From Kuschelorhynchus macadamiae (Eukaryota; Arthropoda; Insecta; Coleoptera; Curculionidae): a DNA stretch of 64,000 bases. Of the stretch, positions 10,318-21,425 are shown in pieces. The stretch lies in assembly GCA_030620095.1 (NCBI GenBank), contig JAUTXW010003840.1:310001-374000 (forward strand), in the 5' to 3' direction. Position 1 is the stretch's first letter. Every line of letters begins with the position of its first letter. The translations under genes were made by a program, and so were the position numbers. The notes under the pieces are model-generated. The model made no database searches. It was given only the letters and a program-made list of their open reading frames with translations, and had not been told where the DNA came from.

Positions 10318-12313
10318 TGTATAATCCACCAAGAAGTTTTATGCTCAAAAGTGATCAAGTTGGAAAGTGTTTTAAAGTCAGTGAAAAAAATTATAAACTT
10401 CATAATTATGATGAACTCGTTGATAAAATGAACTATGAACTAAAACTGGTTGTGCGTTAACAAATTGAAATTAAATGTAAGCAAAACAAAGTATATGGTT
10501 TTTGGTTCTAAACAAAATTGTAAACAATTTTTAGAAAAAAAATATAATATTTGTATCGACAATGATCGAATCGAAAATACAAATCAAATAAAGTACTTAG
10601 GGGTAGTATTGGACTCACAGCTTAATTTTTCACTGCATGTCGATTTCGCATGTAAAAAAATTGGTAAAAAATTGGGATTTTTTAGAATCTCTCGTAATCT
10701 CACCTACTGGAATAGGCTTCTTGTATTTAATACAATAGTTTATCCGCGTTTTAGTTATTGTAATTATTTTATTATTTAAATTTAATTAATTATTAATATC
10801 TTGTAGAGACAGTGATATTCAAAGACTTCAATAAACAAAATAAGGCCATGCGTACAAATTTTATTTTGTGGTGGCTATACCCCAATTCGTGCGATGCTTG
10901 GATCTCTTGGTTGGCTGCCTGTTTCGCGGATTATTGAGGGGTCTAATGTTCTCTTTATTTATAACGTAATTCATAAATTATTGCCTGCATATCTTCAAGA
11001 ATTTGTAACACAAATGTCTGAAAGACACTCGCACAAAGTTAGATCTAGGGGTGCCCTCGTTTGCTAGAACAACACATATGCAAAAATGCATTTTTAGTAA
11101 TGGGTTAAGACTTTACACTAGTCTAGCACCAGAGATCCGAGACTTGCCAAATGTAAAAGTTTTTATGAATAGGTTTAAGAAAAGTTACCGCATATAATTT
11201 TAACATTTTTATTTCTTTTTGTTGTGATAATATATTACAGAAATATTCATTTTTTATTCAATTCAATATTGATTAGTAATGGAAAGGGCTGTTTTTAATG
11301 TTTTTAATGTGTAATGATTATATTACTTATATTATGGTTAACATTATGATTTTACAATTTACTGTATCTTCGTTTACTATAAAGTGTAATGTTTGTTCAA
11401 ATAGCAAATAAGCTAAGAATAAATTTCATTTCATTTTATTATAAGGTCACTAGGTCTTAAACAGCGACAGTTTTCTGCATTTTTACGTGATTTAGAAAGT
11501 AAGTACCCTGGTTTACCATATCATGCAGAGGAGCGATGGCTTTCGTGTTCTATGGTACTCGACCGGTTTTGGAAACTCAAAGAAGAAATACGCGTTTTCA
11601 TGGAAACAAAAGGAGAAGATGTCAGCTTATTACGCGATGTACCTTTTTTACAAGATCTTTCATTTATGCTAGATATCACAAAACACTTGTCGGACTTAAA
11701 TACGAAATTGCAAGGACCACGTCAAGTTATTACAAATATGCATGATCATGTGAAAGCTTTGAAGTGTAAGATGATGTTGTGGGAAAAACAGTTAGCAGAG
11801 AATAATCTGTCACATTTTCTGACTTGTAAGGCATATTAGGAAAGCACAAGGGTCCCAATATCATACAAAATATATTCAGAGAAAATGAGAAGTCTTCTGC
11901 TAGAATTTGAGAAGCGTTTTCAGGATTTTAAGACCCAAAAAAACAATTTTTCTCTATTTACTGGTCGTTTCACTATCGATGTTGATAAAGTTCCCCCTCA
12001 CTTGCAAATGGAAATAATTAAGATTCAGTGTCAGACCCATTTAAAACAAAAATTTGATAGTGTTGGTATATTCGAATTTTATAAATACTTGCCTGTTCAA
12101 TACCAAGAAATGAGAAAATATGCCTGTAAAATCCTGTCAATGTTTGGAAGTACCTATAAGTGTGAGCAACTATTCTCTTTGATGAAAGGAAACAAATCTC
12201 CCGCAAGATCGCGATTGAAGGACGCACACTTGGACGCAGTTTTAAAAGTTATTTACGCCGATTTTTGTAATGTCCTTTTTATTGGAAATTTAATAAACAG
12301 ACTTGTCCTATAA
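10318..12313 (+). pseudogene. hAT-type transposase-like gene (GTF2IRD2-like), split by a LINE
   Basis: Two separated pieces form one hAT-like protein. The 5' piece reads CIIHQEVLCSKVIKLESVL and ends ...KKIINFI at 10404. The 3' piece resumes in exactly the same reading frame at 11445 as RSLGLKQRQFSAFLRDLESK and runs through ITKHLSDLNTKLQG and MHDHVKALKCKMMLWEKQL. After a single in-frame TAG at 11837 the frame continues to 12313. The C-terminus holds the hAT dimerisation region: YACKILSMFGSTYKCEQLFS, then MKGNKSPARSRLKDAHL. The wording matches the hAT-derived half of GTF2IRD2-like and ZBED-like proteins. The N-terminal zinc finger and first catalytic region are missing. This is a dead copy, intact enough to show where the LINE landed. 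Confidence 0.8.
10405..11440 (+). mobile_element. 5'-truncated non-LTR retrotransposon (Jockey/CR1-like) inside the hAT gene
   Basis: The insertion begins abruptly within a reverse transcriptase (YDELVDKMNYELKL, then after a frameshift VNKLKLNVSKTKYMVFGSK, followed by IKYLGVVLDSQLNF and YWNRLLVFNTIVYPRFSY). The downstream region reads GSLGWLPVSRIIEG and LPAYLQEFV, typical of the C-terminus of Jockey/CR1-clade ORF2. It ends in an AT-rich tail (aataaatttcatttcatttt). Removing it joins the hAT frame exactly. ATAA is present on both sides, so the target-site duplication is at most about 4 nt. Confidence 0.8.
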
Positions 12314-12420
12314 TAATACTTTTTCTGAAGATTTTCAGTAGTTTGTCTTCTTTAAGATAAAGTTTTGCCCACCTAGTCGATGGTCTTCAAGCTTTTCGCC
12401 CACCACTGACTTTGAGTTTG

Positions 12421-13010
12421 ACATGGCTGGTTTAAATGGCTGTTCGTCTTTTTTAATATTTTCAGGCTTTTCTCTGCAACCCTTTAATTTGTCGACACCC
12501 CACCTTCTTTTTTTCAAATGATAACCTGGGTTATGTGTTAACTCTATAAGAAGTTCTTCTAAATCAGATTCCGATACTAGCAACAAATTAGCGGTCTGAT
12601 CGTTTTGATACAGTAAAACGAGTCCACATAAGTTTTTAATTAAAATTAATAACTTATACGGCTAATGTAACAAATGCTAAAGTAACTTCCACCTTCTACT
12701 TGACATCCTTCAAATACCCCTATAGAAGGAAATCCAATGGTGTAAGATCCGGTGACCGTGGTGGCCATTCAATGGGATCCTGACGACCTAGCCACCGATT
12801 TGATAAAAAATTCTTAAAGACTTATGTGGACTCATTAGCGAATTCAGTTTTAGAAGACCTTCTCATAGAGCCTCCACACTCCTCGTAGGTTGCTACTTGA
12901 AAAAAATTGAGATGCCTACAAATTAAGGGGTTGCAGGGAAGGGGCTAAAAATATTTCAAAAAGACGAAAAACTATCTAAACCACTTTTTGTGTTCCAGTT
13001 TTTTTTGTAA
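12421..13010 (-). mobile_element. Deleted mariner-like element with inverted repeats (family B)
   Basis: Left and right arms of about 220 bp are inverted copies. The left has ggctggtttaaatggctg, ctgcaaccctttaatttg and gatactagcaacaaatta; the right has acaaattaaggggttgcagg and ctaaaccac. The same repeats bound the larger element at 26430-28069 and recur at 39125-39285. Only a short piece of transposase remains inside. Confidence 0.7.
12685..12815 (-). pseudogene. Mariner-like transposase fragment (family B)
   Basis: On the - strand this reads NRWLGRQDPIEWPPRSPDLT, then PLDF and GYLKDVK, the conserved region around the third catalytic residue of DUF4817-type mariner-like transposases. Everything upstream has been deleted. 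Confidence 0.75.
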
Positions 13011-13269
13011 ATTTTTGTACGTTTCTAATCTAAGTTGTATTAATAGAACAATGTATATGGAGAAGTAATAACGGGTGGTTAGGAATTAGGGTATTGGAAA
13101 TAAAAAAAACGTTTAATTACGGAAAAAGAGAAAACTCATAATCCAAAAGTTTCTAAACTTGTTTTTGACCCCTATATGTATATAGATCCATATGATACAG
13201 GATATCGAATAATATTAATGTTACAGCAGATTACATTTAGAATACTGAGACCTATTTTTTAATTTGCAG

Positions 13270-13373
13270 CAGGAACCAGGGCGGCGGCAGCTACTTAGGA
13301 GACGTCAACGTTTCAGCCATATTGGACTCCTTCAGCGTAAGCTACGACAAGCGTGTAAGACCCAATTATGGAG
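13270..13373 (+). CDS. Rdl: Rdl GABA receptor, exon encoding SVSYDKRVRPNYG
   Basis: This exon of the GABA-gated chloride channel subunit encodes the start of the extracellular ligand-binding domain. It reads RNQGGGSYLGDVNVSAILDS and then FSVSYDKRVRPNYG, essentially the Drosophila Rdl exon 2 sequence. A tttgcag acceptor precedes it and a strong GTGAGT donor follows at 13374. The exon ends in phase 1: the last G starts a Gly codon completed by the next exon. The acceptor is doubled (gcagcag), so the exon may start at 13270 or 13273, changing one codon. The subunit forms pentameric Cys-loop channels in neuronal membranes, the target of cyclodienes and fipronil. Exon 1 with the signal peptide was not found. 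Confidence 0.93.
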
Positions 13374-14659
13374 GTGAGTGTTTCGTTTTGCAGCGTACGA
13401 CGCTTTCTGTGTCACTTTTACCCTTTCATCTGTCTGTTTGTTTTTTTCTCGTGGTTTTTATTTTATTACGGGTGCAGCAGAATTGTCATTTTAATGAATA
13501 TTTTGGGCTAATCAAAAAAAAAATGTCGTTATTATTTCTTATAGAGAGTTGTGTTGACATATACAGGGCGAGCCAAAAAAATGTCCACATTTAAATCTGG
13601 AATAACATTTGTTATTTGTTAAAAAATTTTAATAAAGTTTGAGGCGCATATTCTTAGAAATATAGGTTATTGAAAAGCATATAAGATAATGAATGAGGTT
13701 CTATTGTTTTTTACAGGGTTACCAGAAAAAATTCGTATATTTTCCTTCCCATAAGGCGGAGCGTTCATTTTCTGGCATTATTGCTATAATACTTCAAACG
13801 TTGCTTGCCTGAAAGTTGCTCATAAGTTTTAATTGTTTCCAAGGCTAGCTTGTAATAAAAAAAAACAGATTGTGTTTGTGACATGTAAGATACGATGTCA
13901 TTAAATGTGCATTAAAATAAATATTAATTGGATTATTTAAAAAAAAGTAAAATAGCCGTTGTGTTGCTAAAATATAAGGCTTTTATATGTTACTGATGCT
14001 TATCATCAAAATATGAGAAACATTTTTTGCGAGCGTTTTTAAAAGAACTCATCTTTTACATAGCCCTGTAAATAAAAAAAATGAATCTCATTCATTTTGG
14101 ATATTTTGTTTTATAATCTATAAATCTGTGAATATATCAAAAATTAATTATAATAATAAATAAAATAGGCTTTTTTACTGGCCCCTCTTCTTTTATTTTT
14201 GCTCTTTGTAACATTAATCTAATTTTTACAGCAACATAATCATTCTTTAGGCCACAACCAATAAGTATTTAGTAGCTTTTCAAAATTTTAAACCACCAAT
14301 CTTTGGTATTTAGAGCCAGAACTCCACTTTAATCCGCTTCTTCACATATTAAACGAAGTGGTAAAAAATTAGGCAAAAATTTAAAATGTTTTGATCATGT
14401 CCCTTAGTCCGTGTAAATTGCTGGACAGATCGTATTTTTAGGTCAAACTTAAATTCAAATTTTAGTCGAAAAATTTACAAAATAAAATTTTACATTTTTA
14501 TTGGTAGATCATCCTTAGAGAAATTTTAAGAAACAATTTGAAACTTTTTTAAAGTTTTTAATAATATTTTTAGAGAAATGAATTTTTTTTTGAAAAAATA
14601 TAGATGTTTCTACAGATTAAATTGTAATTTAATAAAAATTCCTAGTTTTAATAACACAC
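13374..14659 (+). other. Rdl intron, first part
   Basis: AT-rich intron DNA with no gene. Mariner-type terminal words occur at 13562 (tacagggcgagcc), 13713 (acagggttacc) and 14061 (tagccctgta). The first and last could bound a 509-bp MITE, but the shared ends are only about 8 bp. Confidence 0.5.
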
Positions 14660-14705
14660 AGAAAAAACTCCAAGTCTCGGTTTCAGTAAATTATAATTAA
14701 TAACA

Positions 14706-14738
14706 TGACACGTGTTTCGCCCTTTCGAGCATCATCAG
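14706..14738 (-). ncRNA. Hammerhead-like core, left arm
   Basis: On the - strand: CTGATGA, stem gctc-gaaa-gggc, GAAAC, then acgtgtcat. The last part gives a possible stem III ACAC/GUGU with a GUC cleavage triplet, but without a loop, so it would fit a dimeric rather than a single hammerhead. Confidence 0.45.
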
Positions 14739-15079
14739 ACCTACAAACAACAGAGAGAATCTTAGTAAATAATCAGACTCACCAATTCAAACACAATAAC
14801 TTACAGATAGAATAAAACAAACTGTAGTACAACAAAATAAACAACTACTTATTCGTATTTGATTGACACTAAAATAAGCTTAAATTTCACGTTAACCTCA
14901 ATACTTGCTATATTTAAATTCACGTGGGACTTAACCTCATTTTAGTGCCGATCAAATATGTATACGAAGTTATTGGTTTTGTTGTACTTTAGTGTGTTTT
15001 ATGCTATTTGTAATTTATTGTTTTTAGATGGATTTGTGAGTGTGATTAATTACTAAGGTTCTCTCTGTTGTTTGTAGGT

Positions 15080-15111
15080 CTGATGATGATCGAAAGGGCG
15101 AAACACTTGTC
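15080..15111 (+). ncRNA. Hammerhead-like core, right arm
   Basis: CTGATGA, stem gatc-gaaa-gggc with one mismatch, GAAAC, then acttgtc. The 3' part can fold as ACA-ct-TGT followed by C, a short stem III with a plausible cleavage position. Stem I is weak. Confidence 0.45.
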
Positions 15112-15151
15112 ATGTTAATAATTATAATTTAGTGAGACTGAGACTTTTTCT

Positions 15152-16857
15152 AATATATTCATATTGTGAGCAACATATGTCATATATAGAATTGTAATAA
15201 ACAACAATTTTATTGAAGTCAATAAAAAAATATTAAATAAAAAATATTTACATTTATGTTATGTTTATTTAGTCAGTCATTGTAGTAAAAGAGAATCCTT
15301 TTATCATAATAAATAATATTAAAGTACCATAATATTAAGTTAAGCTTAAAAACTGTAATGTTACAAATATCAAAAACAATTTTATTGAGGAAATATGGAG
15401 AACCTTAAAGTGTTCTGGGATTTTACATCACTTATTTTAATACCCCGTATAATACACAAATATTTAAAAAAGATTAAAAAAGTTTGATGATTTTAAATGT
15501 CAAACTAACGAGCTTTTGTAACGGCTTAGCAATTTTTGAAATACGAACTTAATTTAGGTTTTTATAAAACAAAAACAGCCCAATGTAGAACTCCGCAATG
15601 GCAATTCTAAAACCACCCAATAAAACGACTGCATTTTTATTTACTTATCTACGTCGGGCTCGGTTGTGTCTTAGGACAGATTTTGCATCTTTATTTAAAC
15701 CATACCAAAAGTTTAAACTTTAAAGTTGCAATGCAACTTTCAGGAGTTTAAATTAGAAGATGCGTTTAAATTAAACTTGTAAATGCCTCCCTTAATTCTG
15801 CTGATGTTTCTCAAATAACAACTGACAAAAATTTGAAAATATTAGCCAACCTGGCAAAATAGCAACTACCATTCATAGTTAAAATAGCCCAATGGCTCGT
15901 GACAAAAAACTGCATGAGTTTTGTAATTGCTCATATTTCAATATGATGTAGTGTTAAGGATACATAGGAGTCAGAACCTGCTCGCAAGGTCATGTAGTGA
16001 GACACCACTGCAAGTGTTTTGCAATACTTGAAAACTGGAGCTAAACATGTTTATAGGAGTAAGGTCAAACCGCGTAGGTGTGGAGCGCGACGAATCAATG
16101 CGTTTTATAATCTGTTTATTCCTTAATTATTATATATAATTAAACAAAAAACACAATCAGACCTCAGTTTAATTGAACAGACGCAGTCAGCAGTCGCTTC
16201 AACTGCGCATACCCAATGCATGGCACACCGTTCTACTACCTGACCTTACGAATGGGTGATGACTCATATACACCCTTAAAAATTCATCACATTAAAATAT
16301 GGGACACTACAAAACTCTGGTTCATTTTTGACACGAGCTTTTCGGCTAAAAGTACATTGTAATCAAAAGCAGAGTAAAAATGCTTACTATAAGACATTGA
16401 AATAACTGTTAACTAGGATTTTTATGAAGATATTAAAGTTATTTTCGAAAAATTGGGTATTAAAAAAATATATTAAATTTTTAGAATCCATGAAAAATGC
16501 AGGCACATTTTATAAAACAAGTTCTATGTAAAAATCCAAATAAAAATGTGTTTAGAGATATTTAAGGTGAAATATTGAATTTTTCTTAGCTTCAAACATG
16601 TTACATAATACCATACGTAGTAGAGACAAATGAAGACCATTCTGTTGCCTTACTACCATAATATTTGCAAAGATTAGAAAAAATATATTAATGAATAAAC
16701 AAAAATAACCCTACCAAGAGAAGCAAATGAAAAAATTTTATATTAAGTTCTCTCTCGAGGGCATGAAATATCAACAAGTAAATTCCCTTCCAAAGGAATG
16801 ACCCAAGAAAGTCTGTAACTCACCAAAATTAGTGATACATTTCAGAGAGGGTATATT
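15152..16857 (+). other. Rdl intron, no assigned feature
   Basis: Mostly AT-rich. The segment 15890-16310 is GC-richer (for example gcatacccaatgcatggcac) and may be a degraded transposon, but I found no ends or protein similarity. Confidence 0.45.
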
Positions 16858-17133
16858 GGGTGGAGGTCAAAAATAACAACAGCTTATATAGTAAATTTGC
16901 CAACATTTCGACGTTTATTTTCATCTTTATTGAGGCTTATTCAATTCAGAAGTTGGTGTCATTCAAATTCATATCTATAAAACAAAAACTTACAAGTGCT
17001 TCGACTATAACCATACAATTCATTTTGATGTTCCTACTTTTAATATTTTTTTTATCTTTTTCTTATCTTTTTGAAGAACAATAATGATAATTAGTGATAT
17101 TAAAATGCAATAGACATTTACGAGTATCAAATA

Positions 17134-18617
17134 CACTACTCAAAACGAAAAAGGAGCCACTGTTAAAAATGTGGTTATATATATTTTTGAATAGTTTTTT
17201 ATACAATTCTTTTTTTATTGTAATATATTAGACTATGCTCTCTAAAAATTTAGTAATTTTTTTTTGTAATCTGATTGTGATGCTTGCAGGGAAAAAGAAA
17301 AATGCAGAGATGCGTGGTTAAGCTATTTATTGTTTTAATCAAAACATTAAAAAAAATCAGGCAAAGTCAAAATTTAATATCGTGTATGGCCTCCTCTAAC
17401 TCGTATAACTTCTTTACAACGACGGGGCATACTTTCAATTAAATTTCGAATAATTTGAGGAGATAGCTGCTCCCACTCTTCCAGGAGGATTTCTTCTAGG
17501 TGTTCCAGGTTCCTTATTGGCTGACGGTTGTTCAATCGCTTCCCAAGTGTGTCCCAGACGTGCTCGATTGCATTGAGGTCTGGACTAAGCGGGCCAAACC
17601 ATAACCTCAATATTTGGGCATTGATAATTTTGCACTATTCTGGCGGTGTGTGGCCGGGCATGGTCTTGTTGCAGAATAAATTCTGGGCCAAAATTATCGG
17701 CAAAAGGTAACACATGTGGTTCTAGAACTTCATCTATGTACCTACGTGCCCGCCCATTCAAAGTTATCCCACCCCAAACCATTATGGACCCTCCTCCAAA
17801 TGGAAACTTTTCTTCCACCGTGCAGTCTAAATAACGTTCATCCAGACTTGAACTCGTCCATCGATGTGATTCGAAGAGAATCTCGATTCGTCAGTGAACA
17901 GCACATTGCTCCACTGCTCCAAGTTCCAATTTACATGTTCTTCAGCGAACAATCTTCTTACTCTTCGGTGCTCTGGGGTTAACGGTGGTACTTTAGCTGT
18001 TCTTCTTGCACGAAACGTTCGTGAAGCCTGTTACGTATGGTTTGGGTACTTATTCTGGTTCCTGTGCTCTCAACCAGCAGATTTTGGAGGGTTGTAGCGG
18101 TAGTTGTGCGTACCCTAGTGGCCCCCCCTCCGTATTAAACGGTCTTCTCTCTCGGATGTTGCCCTTGCACGATGCGGGTAAGGTTGTCTTCTAATGATTC
18201 CAAAAATGTCATACCTTCTCCAGGCCCTGTTTATGGCACTTCGACTGACATTCAACATTCCAGCTACTTAGCGTCTTGAGTGACCCTCTTGAATTAGCGT
18301 GATCACCCTAGCAATCTGAATCTCCGTTAAATACACTCTACGCCTTTGTCGTCTACCAAGCACATCAACATTCATTTTAATTCTATCACATTTGACTCAA
18401 AATTAAACAAGTAAAATGATAACACATTTCTCTTTTGGTGATAAAATTTACATTCTTAATTTTTTTTTTGTTGCAATAAAAGAATTGTTGATATTGCTAC
18501 AAATATTTAAACTGGAATGTGTGTACTAAGTGTACACAAAGTTCTATTTTTGTACTTGGTGGCACAAACAAAATATACTAAAAGAAAGAAGGGGCTCCTT
18601 TTTCGTTTTGAGTAGTG
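17134..18617 (-). mobile_element. Degenerate Tc1-like transposon
   Basis: Bounded by 25-bp inverted repeats (CACTACTCAAAACGAAAAAG plus GAGCC, reverse complement ending at 18617), with TA on both sides (17132-17133 and 18618-18619). It is 1484 bp long and has a broken transposase on the - strand. It belongs to a different Tc1 family from the element at 7758. Confidence 0.92.
17374..18375 (-). pseudogene. Tc1-like transposase, broken
   Basis: The gene begins with an ATG at 18375 reading MNVDVLGRRQRRVYLTEIQI and continues ARVITLIQEGHSRR, where a stop follows, then VAGMLNVSRSAINRAWRRYD, the helix-turn-helix part. Further frameshifted pieces give FGGGSIMVWGGITLNGR, the second Asp region ILQQDHARPHTARIV, and LSPDLNAIEHVWDTLGKRL with the Glu. 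The C-terminus is intact (PRRCKEVIRVRGGHTRY). At least one stop and several frameshifts inactivate it; the region 17830-18200 is the most damaged. Confidence 0.88.
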
Positions 18618-18773
18618 TACAAAGTGAATTGTGTGGTTGTGGGCAATGTATTATGTGCGTTCTCCTTTTATATTTTGTGTTTTATGGTTATGAATTTTAA
18701 AGACACCAACTTCCTTATTAAATAAGCCTTGATAAAAACGAATAAGCGAAGTTGTTATTTTTGTCTCCCACCC

Positions 18774-18939
18774 ACCACACTTGGTAAATAAAATCAATAA
18801 ATGCAAATCTAGTTTAAATTATAATAATATTATACGAGATGACAAAATGTGTAATGGTACATAAACTGAATTTGAAACTCTTTATATTTCTCTATAAACA
18901 GAAATACATTGTGATAAAGAATGGAAATAGTTCTTCATG
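18774..18939 (+). other. Intron spacer
   Basis: Short AT-rich spacer between the inverted-repeat element and the MULE remnant; nothing recognised. Confidence 0.5.
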
Positions 18940-19560
18940 TATACAAAAATCTGGTAAATAATTTAAATATTCTTCAATTCTTTCATCGGTAAGAGATACT
19001 GCTACTATGTCAAAAACAAAACTTTCTGCAACTTCATCTGGATTCAGAAATGTGAATGGAAACGTAGTGCGTAACTCTAACCCAATTTCACTTTCTAAAC
19101 TGTTGTATTCTTGAAAAATAAACGAAATTCCTGTATTTTTCTATACCAGGTTTGAGACAGATGAAATATGCATCCAATGATTTTTTAATGGCCAAATTTC
19201 TTTAACTGCTTTATGGATACTTGTTTTAAAATCAACTAGAACTTGAGATATATTAAACTCAATACTCATAGACTGGTACACTTTAATTATTAAACCAAAA
19301 AATTGGAGTAAATAGCTGTACTTTTGTTCAGCAATAAAAAATAATAATGGAACGTATTGTCCGTATTAAAAGCTATAAATCATCTAAGAAAATCGTCTCT
19401 TGCAAAATCCGAAAAAAAAACTATATTGTCAATTTCACTAGAATAAAATAAAAACTGTTCACCTTTACTTGTTCCTAAGTTGATCTCCTTTAATGCTGTT
19501 TCTGATGTATTTTTGAGCCATGTTGACTGAAATTTTCGTCGACCATTTTTGTTCTTACAT
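18940..19560 (-). pseudogene. MULE-type transposase remnant
   Basis: Translating the - strand around stops gives a stretch typical of MULE-family transposases in arthropods: NGRRKFQSTWLKNTSETALK, then SIEFNISQVLVDFKTSIHKA, VKEIWPLKNHWMHISSVSNL, and RTTFPFTFLNPDEVAESFVF followed by DERIEEYLNYLPDF. In the family the second catalytic Asp lies in an (I/V)xDFE motif, here VDFK. Several stops and frameshifts make it dead. No terminal repeats were found. The assignment rests on a remembered pattern and should be checked. Confidence 0.55.
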
Positions 19561-20191
19561 AGTTTCTACCTCAAGTGGAAAATGTAGACGGCAAATTCTT
19601 CAAAAACTCTTTTTTTTCTTCAACAGCTTTTTGTCTACATGCAAAACTGACTATTTGTCGATTTAAACCTGTTAAATTGGCTTCACGATATTAAGGTTAC
19701 GTTTTTTGATTGTATTGTTGCAATGATCCGTTCACAACTTAAGAATATATGACTTACGTTTGTTGTTCACATAGGTCCCGTGCTTCTCATTTCTTTTGGA
19801 AGTTTTCTGATTCCAAGGCCAACTTAAATTACTTATCGAAATGTTAATATAGACTTTATTTTTATTTGTTTAATAACATTTTTTCTCTCTGTTGGAGAGA
19901 TCATAGAATAGTTAGACTCGAACATTGTTTCTATTTGCTATCTATTTTTCACTCTTGATTAAAGAAAAGAAAAATCGGATATTTTATCTTAAATATCTCA
20001 CTATATTTACAAGTAGCATGTTATAAAAAATTAACCAATTTGTTTCACAAGAATACAGTTAAATGTAAATCATTAAATTTATATATTTTTTTAATTGGAT
20101 GTTCAATTGTTTTTTCGAAAATAAATTTTAATTCTTAATACAAATTTCTAAACTTTTATGTTTAACATTTTTTTTTTGCCTTATAACAAAG

Positions 20192-20233
20192 TGAATTTTG
20201 ATTCACCCTGTGTACAGGGGGATTCAAAATACT
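20192..20233. repeat. Short hairpin of two mariner-type ends
   Basis: ttttgattcaccctgt is followed after two bases by acagggggattcaaaat, its imperfect reverse complement. It looks like two MITE termini meeting head to head. Confidence 0.6.
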
Positions 20234-20611
20234 ATAAAGTTCCAGTACTCCAAATTATTAAGGAATAATTATTCCAAATCTCAAAACAATGTTTTCAAAC
20301 ATCCTTTACACCCTACCAAATTTGTTTTAAATAATAAACAGCATATTTTAAGATAAAAATCTAAGATTTATTGATGTTTAAAAAATTGTATTAACCTAAT
20401 TTTAAATTATGGAAACATAAATCTACTAGAAATAGAAACGCTATTCTACAATATGTGGCAATGCCTCAGCATCTCCTAAATTAAAACATTTTCCACAGTT
20501 TAATATTTACGCCGAGAGACTTCAAACATTACACAATTAGAAATAGAGGTTTTTATGAATTAATGATTTTAAAGTGTAAATGGAGAGAATCTCAAAATGC
20601 GTGGAGGAATT

Positions 20612-20614
<3 letters not shown>

Positions 20615-20654
<40 letters not shown>
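20615..20654. repeat. (AT)20 microsatellite
   Basis: Forty bases of uninterrupted AT dinucleotide. Confidence 0.95.
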
Positions 20655-20659
<5 letters not shown>

Positions 20660-21127
20660 AGTAAAAACTCGCCAAATTTGTAGAATACTTTTTTCTTCAT
20701 TTAATATCGAAAAAATGAATCAAACAGAACTCAATGATACGCAAATTGAAGCTTGGTTAAAAATACGGAAATCATTAATTTTTTATATAGAGCTTGTGCA
20801 GTCGTTCCCGGTGCTTTGGACGACAGAAAAGATCTATAAAAACATTGTTAAAACGACTTATCCGTTAGAGTAGAACACGTTGCAAGAAGCAATATGGTGA
20901 AACTGTGTGAACACTGCATGTAAAATTGTTTGTTTGAATGCAAGGGAAAAGTTGCCGAGAATATAACTACATCAGGAATAAATTCTCCTTGTATACTGTA
21001 ACCTGTCGACTAATGGTGAATATAAATTATCCTAATTTCCAGAAAAGAAAGCTATATGAAGTCATGTAGTCAACCATCCTTTATGAAGCATTTGCATGAC
21101 ACGGAAATGGTATAGGTAAAGCCAAAT

Positions 21128-21425
21128 ATAGAAACCTCCAAAGGAAAGCATTACTGAGGGTAAAGCATGTTTATTGCAAGGTATCAACAATAATCTTCAT
21201 CAAGTCATAAAGGGAATAGCACCTATAGACCTAACAGCAAAGGAAAGATGACATCTAGATTAAGCGGTAGAACAACCACCGAGTAAAGAAGCAAGGGAAA
21301 GAGCAAGAACAGAAGCCGTGCAAACATGGCAAGAAAAGTGAGAACAAAACAAGGGTAAGAGTCAATGGACCGAAAGCCTAATCCCGAATATAAAATACTG
21401 GATTACATGCAAACATCGACGACTT
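21128..21425 (+). pseudogene. R1-like non-LTR retrotransposon fragment (C-terminus)
   Basis: Reading + around stops gives LQRKALLRV, then KGIAPIDLTAKER, EARERARTEAVQTWQEK, SQWTESLIPNIKYWI and CKHRRL. This order (PPIDL, then W...WT..LIP.I..W) is the end of R1-clade ORF2 proteins. Only about 300 bp remain. Confidence 0.65.

Larger units (their letters stand above)
14660..15151. repeat. 492-bp head-to-head palindrome with two hammerhead-like motifs
   Basis: Two arms of about 240 bp are inverted copies at roughly 80-85 percent identity, meeting near 14905. Matching blocks include agaaaaa-ctc, taaattataatta, the motif block, acctacaaacaacagagaga and gtacaacaaaa. Each arm carries CTGATGA, a short hairpin closed by GAAA, then GAAAC. 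Nothing codes. It is noncoding repeat DNA, perhaps a foldback or dimeric element. Confidence 0.8.
16858..18773. repeat. Inverted-repeat element interrupted by a Tc1 transposon
   Basis: The arm 16858-16972 (gggtggaggtcaaaaataac ... agttggtgtcattcaaattc) is matched in reverse complement by 18690-18773. Removing the Tc1 element leaves a unit of about 430 bp. On the - strand the left arm carries a degenerate retroelement-end motif (caataaagatg ... gtcgaaatgttgg), like the hammerhead-type motifs elsewhere in the window. Confidence 0.65.
19561..21127 (+). other. Rdl intron with a hairpin and an (AT)n tract
   Basis: No gene. Contains a short perfect-type hairpin at 20192-20233 and the microsatellite at 20615-20654. 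The rest is AT-rich and unassigned. Confidence 0.5.

Noticed and set aside
13562..14070. 509-bp MITE between tacagggc words
   Set aside because: Only about 8 bp are shared at the ends; such words are common here.
16860..17084. 74-codon hydrophobic frame
   Set aside because: It overlaps the left arm of an inverted repeat and the 5' side of a Tc1 site; no similarity and no gene context.
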